Below are positions 8,697-17,731 of a stretch of DNA of 64,000 nucleotides, piece by piece; the first letter of the stretch is position 1; every line of letters begins with the position of its first letter. The stretch is taken from NCBI RefSeq assembly GCF_001476815.1, contig NZ_LDSL01000096.1:26069-90068 (forward strand), read 5' to 3'. The position numbers and the translations under genes were made by a program. The notes beneath the pieces were generated by a model. The model was given only the letters and a program-made list of their open reading frames with translations. It made no database searches and was not told where the DNA came from. Origin of the DNA: Pseudacidovorax intermedius. Lineage in GTDB: Bacteria > Pseudomonadota > Gammaproteobacteria > Burkholderiales > Burkholderiaceae_C.

Positions 8697-9485
8697 ATGA
8701 AAACAGACAAGATCCTCGTGCGCAAGCACGGCCCTATCGGCCATATCGTTTTCAACAATCCGTCCAAGCTCAACGCGATATCGCTGGAGATGTGGGAAGG
8801 CCTGGGCGACGCCGTTGCCGCCTTCGACGCGGACGACGAGGTGCGCGTGATGGTCGTGAGCGGTGCGGGCGGCAAGGCCTTCGTCGCCGGTGCCGACGTC
8901 TCGCGCTACGAGGAGGAGCGCATGGGCGATGGTGCCCAGGAGCACTACGCGCGGACCGGCGAGCGCGCGCTGCGTCTTCTGTACGACACGCCCAAGGCCA
9001 CCATCGCGGCCATCGACGGCTACTGCATCGGGGGCGGTATCTCGGTCGCCGTGTCCTGCGACCTGCGCCTGGCGACGCCGCCATCCACCTTCGCGCAGCC
9101 GGCCATGCGCTACGGCATCGGCTACCGCTACAAGAGCCTGCGCCGGGTGAGCGACCTTATCGGCCCAGCCGCGACCAAGGAACTGCTGATCGGCGGCAAG
9201 ACCTTCGACGCGGCCACGGCCTGCGCAAAGGGCCTGGTGGGTGAGGTACTACCACAGGAAGGCTTCGCCGCGGCCATCGACCAGATGGCGCAGAAGATTG
9301 CGGCGGGTGCGCCGCTGACGCTGAAACAGGTCAAGCATGCCATCGCGCAGATCGTGCGGGACCCGGCAGATCGCGAGCTCGACGAGGCCGAGGCGCTCTT
9401 CCTCGCGTGCTACGCCAGCCAGGACTACCGCGAAGGCATCCGGGCCTTCGCCGAGAAGCGCAAGCCGGTCTTCGTGGGACGCTGA
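8697..9485 (+). CDS. enoyl-CoA hydratase/isomerase family protein
   Basis: This 262-aa crotonase opens at ATG 8697, which has AGGAAA 5-10 bases upstream. It carries GAGGKAFVAGADV and YCIGGGISVAVSCDLRLA for the oxyanion hole. The active-site Glu region reads MRYGIGYRYKSLRRV, an atypical version. It is the second of three crotonases in this arm and is divergent from its neighbour, which suggests separate steps, for example hydration versus double-bond shift or ring cleavage. Exact reaction unknown. Confidence 0.88.
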   Translation: MKTDKILVRKHGPIGHIVFNNPSKLNAISLEMWEGLGDAVAAFDADDEVRVMVVSGAGGKAFVAGADVSRYEEERMGDGAQEHYARTGERALRLLYDTPKATIAAIDGYCIGGGISVAVSCDLRLATPPSTFAQPAMRYGIGYRYKSLRRVSDLIGPAATKELLIGGKTFDAATACAKGLVGEVLPQEGFAAAIDQMAQKIAAGAPLTLKQVKHAIAQIVRDPADRELDEAEALFLACYASQDYREGIRAFAEKRKPVFVGR

Positions 9486-9491
9486 GGCACC

Positions 9492-10715
9492 ATGCAGCAA
9501 GCGCTGAACAAGCCGTTGGCCGGCATCCGCGTCCTGGACCTGAGCCGCATCCTGGCCGGTCCCATGACGGGCCAGTGGCTGGCCGACCTGGGCGCCGACG
9601 TCATCAAGGTCGAGCGGCCTGGCAAGGGTGACGAGTCCCGCACCTATGGCCCGCCCTTCCTGCGCGACCGCGACGGCAAGCCGACCGACACCGCCGCGTT
9701 CTACCTTGCCTGCAACCGCGGCAAGCGATCCATGACGATCGACCTGGGCTCGGCCGAGGGCCAGGACATCGTGCGAGGACTGGCGGCGCAGAGCGACGTG
9801 CTGATCGAGAACTTCCGCGCCGGCACGCTGGCGCGCTACGGCCTGGGCCACGAACAGCTGCGCGCACTGAACCCGCGCCTGGTGTACTGCTCCATCACGG
9901 GCTTCGGCCAGGACGGCCCCTATGCACGTCGCCCGGGCTACGACGGCATCTTCCAGGCGCTGGGTGGCCTTATGGCGACAAGCGGCCATCCGGAGGAGCC
10001 CATGAAGGTCGGCATGAGCATCGTCGACGTGATCACCAGCCTGTATGCGGTCATGGCCATCCAGGCCGCGCTGCGCCAGCGCGACCAGGCTACCGGCTTG
10101 GGCCAGCACGTCGACATGGCGCTGCTGGACTGCACCGTCGCGACGCTCTCCCACTATGCGATGAGCTACCTGACAACCGGCGAGGCGCCGCTGCGGCGCG
10201 GCAACGGCGGCTATGGTGGCGTGCCATCGCAAGCCTTCCGGTGCAAGGACAGGTCCATCTTCCTGGTGGCGGCAAATAACGCACAGTTTGGCCGCCTGTG
10301 CGAGGCCATCGGCCTGCCCCAGTTGCCCGGGGATCCGCGTTTCGACAGCACGTCCCGCCGCATCGCCAACCGTGCCGTGCTCGTCGATCTGCTGGCGGCC
10401 ACATTGGCGCAGATGGAGTCGACCGACGTGCTGGCCCGGCTGGAACTGGCCGACGTGCCTGCCAGCCCCGTCAATGAGTTGCCGGAGGTCTTCGCCGATC
10501 CGCAGGTGCGCCACCGGGGCATGTTGCAGCAGGTCGACCATCCGCTCGGCGGTTCGATGTATCTGGTGGCCAACCCGCTGCGGATGTCGTGCTCGGCCGT
10601 GGGCGCATCGCGGCCGCCGCCGCTCGTCGGAGAGCACACCCGCGAGATCCTGAAGGAGCTCGCGGGGATGGACGACGTGCACATCGATGCCTTGATGGCC
10701 CAGGGCGTGGTCTGA
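9492..10715 (+). CDS. class III CoA-transferase (CaiB/BaiF family)
   Basis: This 407-aa family III CoA-transferase moves CoA between an acyl-CoA donor and a carboxylate. It starts with the typical GIRVLDLSRILAGP, contains NRGKRS (77-80 region) and IENFRAGTL, and has the probable catalytic Asp at about 179 within GMSIVDVIT. No CoA ligase is present in this catabolon, so the enzyme probably activates the growth substrate using an intermediate CoA thioester. It lies 6 bases after the crotonase, in a tight operon. Confidence 0.92.
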   Translation: MQQALNKPLAGIRVLDLSRILAGPMTGQWLADLGADVIKVERPGKGDESRTYGPPFLRDRDGKPTDTAAFYLACNRGKRSMTIDLGSAEGQDIVRGLAAQSDVLIENFRAGTLARYGLGHEQLRALNPRLVYCSITGFGQDGPYARRPGYDGIFQALGGLMATSGHPEEPMKVGMSIVDVITSLYAVMAIQAALRQRDQATGLGQHVDMALLDCTVATLSHYAMSYLTTGEAPLRRGNGGYGGVPSQAFRCKDRSIFLVAANNAQFGRLCEAIGLPQLPGDPRFDSTSRRIANRAVLVDLLAATLAQMESTDVLARLELADVPASPVNELPEVFADPQVRHRGMLQQVDHPLGGSMYLVANPLRMSCSAVGASRPPPLVGEHTREILKELAGMDDVHIDALMAQGVV

Positions 10716-10718
10716 ACG

Positions 10719-11921
10719 ATGGACTTCGACTTTACGCCCGAGGAGCGCGCCTTCAGGACGCAGGTTCGCGACTTCATCGCCTCGAACCTGGATCCGCAGG
10801 TCCAGGCCAAGCTCGCCGAACACCGCTCGTTGACGCGCGACGAGATCGTTGCATGGCAGCGCACCCTCGACGGCCGCAACTGGGCCACGCCCAGCTGGCC
10901 GGCCGCGTGGGGCGGGCCGGGCTTCACGCCGGTGCAGCGCTACATCTTCTTCGACGAACTTCACCAGGCCCCGGCGCCCGAGCCGCTGTCCTTCAACGTC
11001 GCCATGATCGGCCCCGTGATCGCCACTTTCGGCACGGATGCGCAGAAGCGCCGCTTCCTGCCGCGGATCCGCCGGCTGGACGATTGGTGGTGCCAGGGCT
11101 TCTCGGAGCCCGGCGCCGGTTCGGACCTGGCCTCGCTCAAAGCCTCCGCCCGGCGCGATGGCGAGCACTACGTGGTCAACGGCAGCAAGATCTGGCAGGG
11201 CATGGCGCACTATGCCGACTGGATGTTCACGCTGGTGCGCACCGATCCCACGGCGACCAAGCAGGCAGGCATTTCGATGCTGCTCATCGACCTTCGCCTG
11301 CCCGGAGTGGAGGTGCGTCCCATCGTCACCATGGATGGTCGCCACGAGGTCAACGCCGTCTTCCTGGACGAGGTGCGCGTGCCGGTGGATTGCCGGGTCG
11401 GCGAGGAGAACGGCGGCTGGGCCATCACCAAGTTCCTGCTGGGCAACGAGCGCACCGGCATCGCGCGCGTCGGCATGTCACGCCATATCCTGAGGCGGGC
11501 GCGCACGCTGGCGCAGCAGCGCATTGCGTCCGGGGGCGAATGCCTGGCCGACGACCCGGTGTTTCGGCAGGCCGCGGCCGCGCTGGAGATAGAACTGCAT
11601 GCGCTGGAGATCACGCAGATGCGGCTGATCGCCGAAGCGGATGCTCACTCGGGCACACCCGATCCGCGCTCCTCGATCCTCAAAATTCGGGGCACCCAAC
11701 TGCGGCAGCAGGCGTCTGAACTGATGCTGTCGGCCGCCGGCCCTAGCGCACTGGCCGCTGCGGGCGAGTTTCAGGCCTTCGCGGACGGGCAGTGGCCTGC
11801 GCAGGCGCCCTGGTCGACTACGGTAGCGCCCGTCTACCTCTCGCTGCGCGCCGCATCCATCTACGGCGGCAGCACGGAGGTCCAGAAGAACATTCTGGCC
11901 AAGACGGTCCTGGGACTTTGA
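10719..11921 (+). CDS. acyl-CoA dehydrogenase, probable catalytic subunit of pair 1
   Basis: This 400-aa FAD-dependent acyl-CoA dehydrogenase has an N-terminal helical domain, a middle FAD segment with GFSEPGAGSDLASLKA (about 125-140) and a C-terminal domain ending ASIYGGSTEVQKNILAKTVLG. The YGGSTE motif is that of the alpha-type partner in heteromeric ACADs such as the steroid side-chain enzymes ChsE1-ChsE2. The canonical YEGT Glu is Gly here. It starts 4 bases after the CoA-transferase stop and is followed after 5 bases by a second ACAD gene. Formation of an alpha2beta2 enzyme with the next gene is inferred. Confidence 0.88.
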   Translation: MDFDFTPEERAFRTQVRDFIASNLDPQVQAKLAEHRSLTRDEIVAWQRTLDGRNWATPSWPAAWGGPGFTPVQRYIFFDELHQAPAPEPLSFNVAMIGPVIATFGTDAQKRRFLPRIRRLDDWWCQGFSEPGAGSDLASLKASARRDGEHYVVNGSKIWQGMAHYADWMFTLVRTDPTATKQAGISMLLIDLRLPGVEVRPIVTMDGRHEVNAVFLDEVRVPVDCRVGEENGGWAITKFLLGNERTGIARVGMSRHILRRARTLAQQRIASGGECLADDPVFRQAAAALEIELHALEITQMRLIAEADAHSGTPDPRSSILKIRGTQLRQQASELMLSAAGPSALAAAGEFQAFADGQWPAQAPWSTTVAPVYLSLRAASIYGGSTEVQKNILAKTVLGL

Positions 11922-11926
11922 ATAGC

Positions 11927-13075
11927 ATGGACTTCTCATTCACGGAAGAGCAGCGCGCCCTGCAGGACGCGGTTTCGCGCTATTTGCGCCAGTCCTACGG
12001 CTTCCTGCAGCGCGAGGCGCGCCGACGCAGCGAGCGCGGATGGGACGACGGCACCTGGCGGGCGCTGGGCGAACTGGGTGTGCTGGCACTGCCCTTCGAC
12101 CAGCAGCATGGCGGCCTGGGCGGCGGCACTGTCGAGACGATGCTGGTGGCGCAGGAGCTGGGTCGCGCGATGGTGATGGAGCCGTGGTTCGCCTCGGTGG
12201 TGCTGGCGGGCGGCACCCTGGCCGCCCTGGGCGGCCGCGACGCCGAGCGCTGGCTGCCATCGATCGCGTCGGGCGAGCAGATCTTCGCCCTCGCGCTGGA
12301 GGAGCCGGACACGGCATGGCGGCCTGCGCACAGCAGGCTGGCTGCGACCCGCGATGGCGAGGGCTACCGCGTGGACGGCAGCAAGATCCTCGTGGAGCAC
12401 GGCGCGAGTGCAGACGTGCTGCTGGTGCTGGCCCGCACCTCGGGCGCCGTCGGCGAGGGCGCGGGTCTCAGCCTGTTCGCCATCGCCGCCGATCATCCCG
12501 GTATCCGGCGCAGCGGTTACCGACGCCACGACGGCGTCCCAGTGGCCGACCTGGAGTTCGATCAGGTGCGACTCCCGGCGAGCGCTTTGCTCGGCACGGA
12601 GGGCGCGGCCCTCGCCGCCGTGGAACAGGCCATCGACCGCGCCATGGCCGTACAGGCGGCCGAAGCGCTCGGACTCACTGAGTCGCTGCTTGCGCTCACG
12701 ATCGAGCACCTGCAGACGCGCCAGCAGTTCGGTCGGCCGCTCGCGACCTTCCAGGTTCTGCAGCACGGTGCCGTCGACATGCTCGTGGCCATCGAGCAGG
12801 TGCGCAGCATGGCCTGGTTCGCTGCCAGCGCGGCAACCGGGCAAGACGCGGCGGCTCGCCGCCGGGCGATGTCCTCCGTGAAGTACCTGGTGGGGCGCAA
12901 CGCTCGCATGGTGGCGCAGATGGCGGTGCAGCTGCACGGTGCGATCGGCCTCACCGACGAATGCGTGGTCAGCCACGCGTTTCGGCGCCTGATGTCGCTG
13001 GAGCTGCAGTTCGGCGACGCGCAGCATCACTTGGCGGCCTACGCAGTCGATGACAGGGTGGGAGCACAGCCGTGA
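11927..13075 (+). CDS. acyl-CoA dehydrogenase, probable partner subunit of pair 1
   Basis: This 382-aa ACAD-family protein starts at ATG 11927, giving the family N-terminus MDFSFTEEQRALQDAVSRYL. Unlike its neighbour it lacks a GGSTE/GGT motif; the corresponding end reads LMSLELQFGDAQHHLAAYA. This is the usual look of the beta-type subunit in heterotetrameric ACADs, which may keep FAD contacts but lose the base. The downstream thiolase-like gene starts at GTG within its last codons (4-base overlap), so they are translationally coupled. Confidence 0.86.
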   Translation: MDFSFTEEQRALQDAVSRYLRQSYGFLQREARRRSERGWDDGTWRALGELGVLALPFDQQHGGLGGGTVETMLVAQELGRAMVMEPWFASVVLAGGTLAALGGRDAERWLPSIASGEQIFALALEEPDTAWRPAHSRLAATRDGEGYRVDGSKILVEHGASADVLLVLARTSGAVGEGAGLSLFAIAADHPGIRRSGYRRHDGVPVADLEFDQVRLPASALLGTEGAALAAVEQAIDRAMAVQAAEALGLTESLLALTIEHLQTRQQFGRPLATFQVLQHGAVDMLVAIEQVRSMAWFAASAATGQDAAARRRAMSSVKYLVGRNARMVAQMAVQLHGAIGLTDECVVSHAFRRLMSLELQFGDAQHHLAAYAVDDRVGAQP

Positions 13076-14238
13076 CATCCGCCGCGTTGGCCTGCATCGC
13101 AGGCGCCTTCGAGCATCCGCTGCGCAACACTCCTCATCTGAGCCTCGCACAGATCCACGAACAGGTCGCACGCGGCGCTTTGGCGGATGCGGGGCTGAGC
13201 TTCTCCGACGTCGACGGTTACTTCTGCGCCGGCGATGCGCCGGGCCTGGGACCGCATTCGATGGTGGATTATCTGGGCCTTCAGGTGCGCCATGTAGACA
13301 CGACGGACACCGGCGGCTCGGCGCCCCTTCTGCATGCCGCCCACGCAGCCCAGGCCATTGCCCAGGGCCGCTGCCGGGTTGCCCTGGTGACGATGGGCGG
13401 GGTGCCCCGCTCGCAGCCCCGGCTGTACGGTGCCACGGTCCGGCCGGCGGACGCCACGCCGGAAGGTCCGTTCGAGTCACCTTACCGCGGCGCGGTCGCA
13501 CCGATGTATGCGCTGGTGGCACGACGGCACATGCATGAGTACGGCACCACCCCTCGCCAGCTCGCCTGGATCAAGGCGGCCTTTTCACAGCACGCCCAGC
13601 ACAACCCCCATGCCATGCTGCGCCAGGTGGTGACGCCCGACGACGTGCTGGCCTCGCCGCTGGTGGCCGATCCGCTGCATCGGCTGGACTGCTGCGTGGT
13701 GAGCGACGGCGGAGGCGCGCTGGTGGTCGTCCATCCCGACGTGATGAAGTCCCTTGCCAAGCCGCGGATCGAGATCCGGGGCAGTGGCGAGTCGGTCAAG
13801 GGCCAATTGGGCGGAGACGTGGACCTGAGCTGGTCGGCCACGCGGCACGCGGGCGCCGCCGCCTTCGCCCACGCAGGTCTGGGCACGCAGGACATTGATT
13901 ACGCCTCGCTATACGACAGCTTCACCATCACGGTCCTGATGCAGCTCGAAGACCTAGGCTTCTGCGCAAAGGGCGAAGGCGGCCGCTTCGTGGAAGAGGG
14001 CGGTCTGCTTGCCCGCGGCGGCCGCCTGCCGGTCAACACCGATGGCGGCGGGCTGTGCAACAACCATCCCGCCAACCGCGGAGGCATGGTCAAAGTGATC
14101 GAGGCCGTCCGCCAGTTACGCGGGGAGGCCCACCCCGCCGTGCAGGTGCCGGGCTGCGAGCATGCCCTGGTCAGCGGTGTTGGAGGACTGCTGGGCTCCC
14201 GGCACGGCAGCGCCGTGCTCATCCTCACCCGCACGTAG
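13072..14238 (+). CDS. thiolase-like protein (SCP2/Ltp2 type) without nucleophile Cys
   Basis: This 388-aa thiolase-fold protein of the SCP2-thiolase/lipid-transfer group begins at GTG overlapping the previous stop. Where thiolases have their nucleophile Cys the sequence is TTDTGGSAPLL, so the Cys is absent. The C-terminal NTDGGGLCNNHPANRGG keeps a His, and YDSFTITVLMQLEDLGF matches the SCP2 group. The next gene encodes a DUF35 protein. In steroid degraders Ltp2 needs a DUF35 partner and performs retro-aldol cleavage of a 3-hydroxyacyl-CoA rather than thiolysis. By that analogy this pair is a probable aldolase; a noncatalytic or other C-C lyase role is possible. Confidence 0.85.
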   Translation: MTSAALACIAGAFEHPLRNTPHLSLAQIHEQVARGALADAGLSFSDVDGYFCAGDAPGLGPHSMVDYLGLQVRHVDTTDTGGSAPLLHAAHAAQAIAQGRCRVALVTMGGVPRSQPRLYGATVRPADATPEGPFESPYRGAVAPMYALVARRHMHEYGTTPRQLAWIKAAFSQHAQHNPHAMLRQVVTPDDVLASPLVADPLHRLDCCVVSDGGGALVVVHPDVMKSLAKPRIEIRGSGESVKGQLGGDVDLSWSATRHAGAAAFAHAGLGTQDIDYASLYDSFTITVLMQLEDLGFCAKGEGGRFVEEGGLLARGGRLPVNTDGGGLCNNHPANRGGMVKVIEAVRQLRGEAHPAVQVPGCEHALVSGVGGLLGSRHGSAVLILTRT

Positions 14239-14249
14239 GACCGACAGAC

Positions 14250-14660
14250 ATGAACAGCACCATCGACGATCCCGTCAGGACGGCCGCGTCCATACCCTGG
14301 CTCGACGCCTGTGCGCAGAGCGCGTTGACTTATGGCCATTGCGCCGCCTGCGGCAAGGCGCATTTCTATCCCCGGCCCCACTGCCCGCATTGCCATGCAT
14401 CCGACACCGGCCGAGCGACGTCTGCCGGCATCGGCGCGATCTATTCGTGGACGACGGTGCATTCCAAGGCTGCCTCCTACACGCTGGCCTACGTTCGGCT
14501 AGAGGAGGGCTTCACGATGCTGACCCACCTAGTAGGCGATCCACCCGTAGACGGCTGGCATGTCGGCTTGTCGGTGGTGCTGGGATGGGTGGTGACGGCC
14601 AACGGCCAGAACATGCCGGTGTTCCAGCAGAACCGGACCAACAAGGAGCAGGCCGCATGA
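14250..14660 (+). CDS. DUF35/OB-fold zinc-ribbon protein, partner of the thiolase-like protein
   Basis: This 136-aa protein has a rubredoxin-like zinc ribbon (CAACGKAHFYPRPHCPHC, about residues 33-50) followed by an OB-fold (about 60-125). This is the Zn-OB/DUF35 architecture that binds Ltp2-type aldolases, BbsA/BbsB-type thiolases and HMG-CoA synthase-like complexes. ATG 14250 is 12 bases after the thiolase-like stop. It overlaps the following crotonase start by 4 bases. Role as obligatory partner is inferred from family and order. Confidence 0.85.
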   Translation: MNSTIDDPVRTAASIPWLDACAQSALTYGHCAACGKAHFYPRPHCPHCHASDTGRATSAGIGAIYSWTTVHSKAASYTLAYVRLEEGFTMLTHLVGDPPVDGWHVGLSVVLGWVVTANGQNMPVFQQNRTNKEQAA

Positions 14661-15433
14661 GTTTCATCGAACAGGCGCGTGACGGCGATGTCGTAACGCT
14701 GACCATGAATCGGCCGCAGACGCGCAATGCCCTTGGGCACGCCGACGCCGAGGAGTTCGTGCGTGTTCTAGAGACCGTCGCCCTCGATCGATCCGTCAAG
14801 GCGTTGATCTTGACTGGTGCAGGCAGTGCATTTTCTGCGGGCGGGGACATCAAGGCCATGGCATTGACTATTGAGCTACGCCAGGCGGCGGCCGCTACGC
14901 GCCTGGACTATCGCGAGGGCATCCAGCGCATCCCTGCTGCGCTCCACGCGCTGGAGATCCCGACGATCGCTGCGGTCAACGGGCCAGCCATGGGCGTGGG
15001 CTGCGACCTCGCCTGCATGTGCGACCTGCGGCTCGCCGCACCGTCAGCGCGCTTCGCGCAGAGCTTCATCAAGGTGGGGCTCATTTCCGGCGACGGCGGC
15101 CTCTGGTTTCTCCAGCGGGTCGTTGGGCCACAGCGCGCCGCGGAGATGGCCTTCACGGGCGATCCTATCGATGCTGCCAAGGCGCTGGCGTGGGGCCTCG
15201 TCGCCGAGGTTGTTGAGGCCGAAAAGCTTCTCCCCGCCGCGCAGCGTCTGGCTCAGCGCATCGCCGCCAATCCCGCGGCGACGCTGCGCATGAGCAAGCG
15301 ACTCATGAGGGAGGCACCGTTTACCTCTCTCGACACCTTTCTGCAGCTTTCGGCCGGCCTGCAGGCATTGGCACAGGACAGCCCTGAGCATGCCGCGGCC
15401 GTCCGAGCTTTTCTCGAAAGAGGCAAACTATGA
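14657..15433 (+). CDS. enoyl-CoA hydratase/isomerase family protein
   Basis: This is the third crotonase of the arm, 258 aa, starting at the ATGA overlap with the DUF35 gene. Oxyanion-hole elements are GAGSAFSAGGDIKAMA and PAMGVGCDLACMCDLRLA. The region corresponding to the catalytic Glu reads GLISGDGGLWFLQRVVG with Asp. It is followed by a second ACAD pair with another 4-base overlap. Hydration of the product of an ACAD step is the simplest reading, but this family also holds isomerases and ring hydrolases. Confidence 0.88.
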   Translation: MSFIEQARDGDVVTLTMNRPQTRNALGHADAEEFVRVLETVALDRSVKALILTGAGSAFSAGGDIKAMALTIELRQAAAATRLDYREGIQRIPAALHALEIPTIAAVNGPAMGVGCDLACMCDLRLAAPSARFAQSFIKVGLISGDGGLWFLQRVVGPQRAAEMAFTGDPIDAAKALAWGLVAEVVEAEKLLPAAQRLAQRIAANPAATLRMSKRLMREAPFTSLDTFLQLSAGLQALAQDSPEHAAAVRAFLERGKL

Positions 15434-16572
15434 CGACCGACCTGTCGATTTCCCGCAGCGATTCGAGCGCCGCTGGCGAAGCGCTGCGCACGGAGGTGCG
15501 CCGCTTCCTTGAAAAGCATGTGGCAAACCTTTCTCCGCGCAAGAAGGCGGAGAGTTGGACCGCCTTCGAACCCAGTTTCAGTCTTGCTTTGGGCGAGCGC
15601 GGATGGATTGGGATGACTTGGCCTGCGCGCTACGGCGGCCACGATCGATCTGCACTGGAGCGCTACGTCGTGCTGGAAGAGTTGCTGGCCGCCGGGGCAC
15701 CCTGTGGCGCGCATTGGATTGCCGATCGGCAAAGCGGCCCGCTTCTGCTGCGCTACGGCACTGAGGCGCAGAAAGAGCGGCTGCTGCCGCGCATGGCGCG
15801 CGGCGAACTCTATTTCTGCATCGGCATGAGCGAGCCCGACGCCGGTTCCGACGTGGCTGCCTTGCGCACCCGCGCCGAGCGCGTCGCCGACGGATGGCGG
15901 ATCAACGGAACCAAGCTGTGGACGACCAACGCCCATCGTGCCCACTACATGATCGCGCTGGTTCGTACCGATGCGCAGGCCAAGCGGCATGACGGGCTGT
16001 CACAGCTGCTCATCGACCTGAAGACGCCGGGGATCACCATTCGCCCCATCCGCAATCTCGCGGGCGAAAAAGACTTCAACGAGGTCGTTTTTCAGGATGC
16101 CGTGGTGCCGCACGATGCACTGCTCGGCGAGGAAGGCCATGGCTGGGCGCAGGTGACCGCCGAGCTGGCGCTGGAGCGCAGCGGGCCGGAACGTTACCTC
16201 AGCAGCCTGCAGCTGATGGTGCAGATGGCCGAAGCCGCGGACGCTTCGGATGCCGGACAGGTCGAGGCCATCGGTCGGCTGATGGCCGAACTCGCCACCT
16301 TGCGCGCCATGTCCTTCGGCGTGGCAGGCATGCTGACCCGAGGGGAGCGGCCCAACGTCGTGGCAGCGATCGTCAAGGCCTTGGGCAACGACATCGAGCA
16401 GCGCCTGCCCCAGGTGGCGCACGACCTCTTCGGGGGCGGCGCACAAGCGGCGCATCCAGCGCTCGCCGAGGTGGCGCAGTACCTGACACAGGTCGCGCCC
16501 TCGTTCTCCTTGCGGGGGGGAACGCGGGAGATCCTCCGCGGGATCATCGCCCGTGAACTGGGCCTTCGCTAA
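15430..16572 (+). CDS. acyl-CoA dehydrogenase, probable catalytic subunit of pair 2
   Basis: This 380-aa ACAD has the FAD segment CIGMSEPDAGSDVAALRT (about 132-149), LWTTNAH and a C-terminus with SFSLRGGTREILRGIIARELG. The RGGT-E form is the alpha-type signature of heteromeric ACADs. It overlaps the previous crotonase by 4 bases and is followed by a second, less canonical ACAD gene. A second desaturation, on a different intermediate from pair 1, is inferred. Confidence 0.88.
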   Translation: MTTDLSISRSDSSAAGEALRTEVRRFLEKHVANLSPRKKAESWTAFEPSFSLALGERGWIGMTWPARYGGHDRSALERYVVLEELLAAGAPCGAHWIADRQSGPLLLRYGTEAQKERLLPRMARGELYFCIGMSEPDAGSDVAALRTRAERVADGWRINGTKLWTTNAHRAHYMIALVRTDAQAKRHDGLSQLLIDLKTPGITIRPIRNLAGEKDFNEVVFQDAVVPHDALLGEEGHGWAQVTAELALERSGPERYLSSLQLMVQMAEAADASDAGQVEAIGRLMAELATLRAMSFGVAGMLTRGERPNVVAAIVKALGNDIEQRLPQVAHDLFGGGAQAAHPALAEVAQYLTQVAPSFSLRGGTREILRGIIARELGLR

Positions 16573-16585
16573 CAGGATGAAAGCC

Positions 16586-17665
16586 ATGACCCAAGACGAC
16601 TCCGTGGTCCTCCAGGTTCGAGATGCCGCGCACCGGCTCTTCGCTGATCTCGCCGAACGGCAGAAGAAGGCGCAACGCGCGGACGTGCAGGCGCAGCGCT
16701 TGTCCGTGCCGCTGTGGAACGACGTGGAGGCCGCCGGTTTTGACCGTCTGCTGGCCGGCGACATGGACGGGGAGGGCTGGCCCTGTGCTGCAGAGGTCCT
16801 GATGGCCCAGGGCTACCACGGCGTCGCCCTGCCGCTGGCCGAGACCTTGGTGGCGCGTGGACTTCTGCAGCAGGCCGGACTTTCTTCCGAGGTACCGGGA
16901 CCCCTGTCCGTCGTCCAGGTCTGCGCGGGCGGCCCGGAGCAACGCGATGTATCTGCGGCCGGCGTACGACTGAATGCTACGGGTCTGGTGATGCCCTGGG
17001 GCATGGACGCGCGGCGCTTGCTGGTCACCTGGGCGAGCGACGATGGTCGCGGCAACGGTGTGGCGCTCTTCGAGCCTCCAACGGCAGCCGATGCGTGGGC
17101 TGTCAGTCGAAACACGGCAGGCGAGCCCCGCGCCACGCTGCTGCGCATGGCGGGGTGGTCAGTATGCGACGGCCGGCTGCCGATGCATGCCGATGTGCGC
17201 GGCTGGTGTGCGCTGGCGACGTCGAGTCTCATCGTCGGCGCCGCCCGTCGTGTGCTCGATCTTTCCATTTCTTACGCCAACGACCGGGTCCAGTTCGGCC
17301 GGAACATCGGCAAGTTCCAGGCACTGCAGCATGCGCTCGCCGAGCTGAGCTGCGAAATCGCCGCCGCGACCATGGCGGTGAACGTTGCCGCCCACGGCAT
17401 GGAAACGCGCATCGCCATCGATGAGGTCGCTGTCGCCAAGATCCGTGCGGGGAGATGCGCTGGCATTGCCGCTGCGGTCGGCCATCAGGTCCACGGCGCC
17501 ATCGGTTTCACCGACGAGCATTCCCTGCATCACTTCACTCGCCGCCTGTGGTCCTGGCGCGGCGAGTGGGGGACGGAGCGGGAATGGGCACTCCAGCTCG
17601 GTGATCGCACCATTCGATCCGGCGGAGCGCAAGTTTGGCCGCACATCGTCGAGATGTCCCGTTAG
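16586..17665 (+). CDS. acyl-CoA dehydrogenase, probable partner subunit of pair 2
   Basis: This 359-aa ACAD-like protein has recognisable family segments: YANDRVQFGRNIGKFQALQH (about 230-249) and VHGAIGFTDEHSLHHFTRR. It lacks the GGT-E motif; the end reads WRGEWGTEREWALQLGD. I prefer ATG 16586, which has AGGATGAA upstream; ATG 16577 and an overlapping earlier ATG are also open. It is the beta-type partner of the preceding gene. Confidence 0.82.
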   Translation: MTQDDSVVLQVRDAAHRLFADLAERQKKAQRADVQAQRLSVPLWNDVEAAGFDRLLAGDMDGEGWPCAAEVLMAQGYHGVALPLAETLVARGLLQQAGLSSEVPGPLSVVQVCAGGPEQRDVSAAGVRLNATGLVMPWGMDARRLLVTWASDDGRGNGVALFEPPTAADAWAVSRNTAGEPRATLLRMAGWSVCDGRLPMHADVRGWCALATSSLIVGAARRVLDLSISYANDRVQFGRNIGKFQALQHALAELSCEIAAATMAVNVAAHGMETRIAIDEVAVAKIRAGRCAGIAAAVGHQVHGAIGFTDEHSLHHFTRRLWSWRGEWGTEREWALQLGDRTIRSGGAQVWPHIVEMSR

Positions 17666-17731
17666 CGGTTCGCGCCACGGAGCCGGGTCGAATCTCTCTC
17701 CGCCCATTGCCTTTTCAACGAGAACAGACTT

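Noticed and set aside
9249..11345. Long minus-strand open frame (698 codons) opposite the CoA-transferase and ACAD genes
   Set aside because: No domain, His/Arg/Gln-rich composition and complete overlap with two clear enzymes on the plus strand; a GC-rich shadow.
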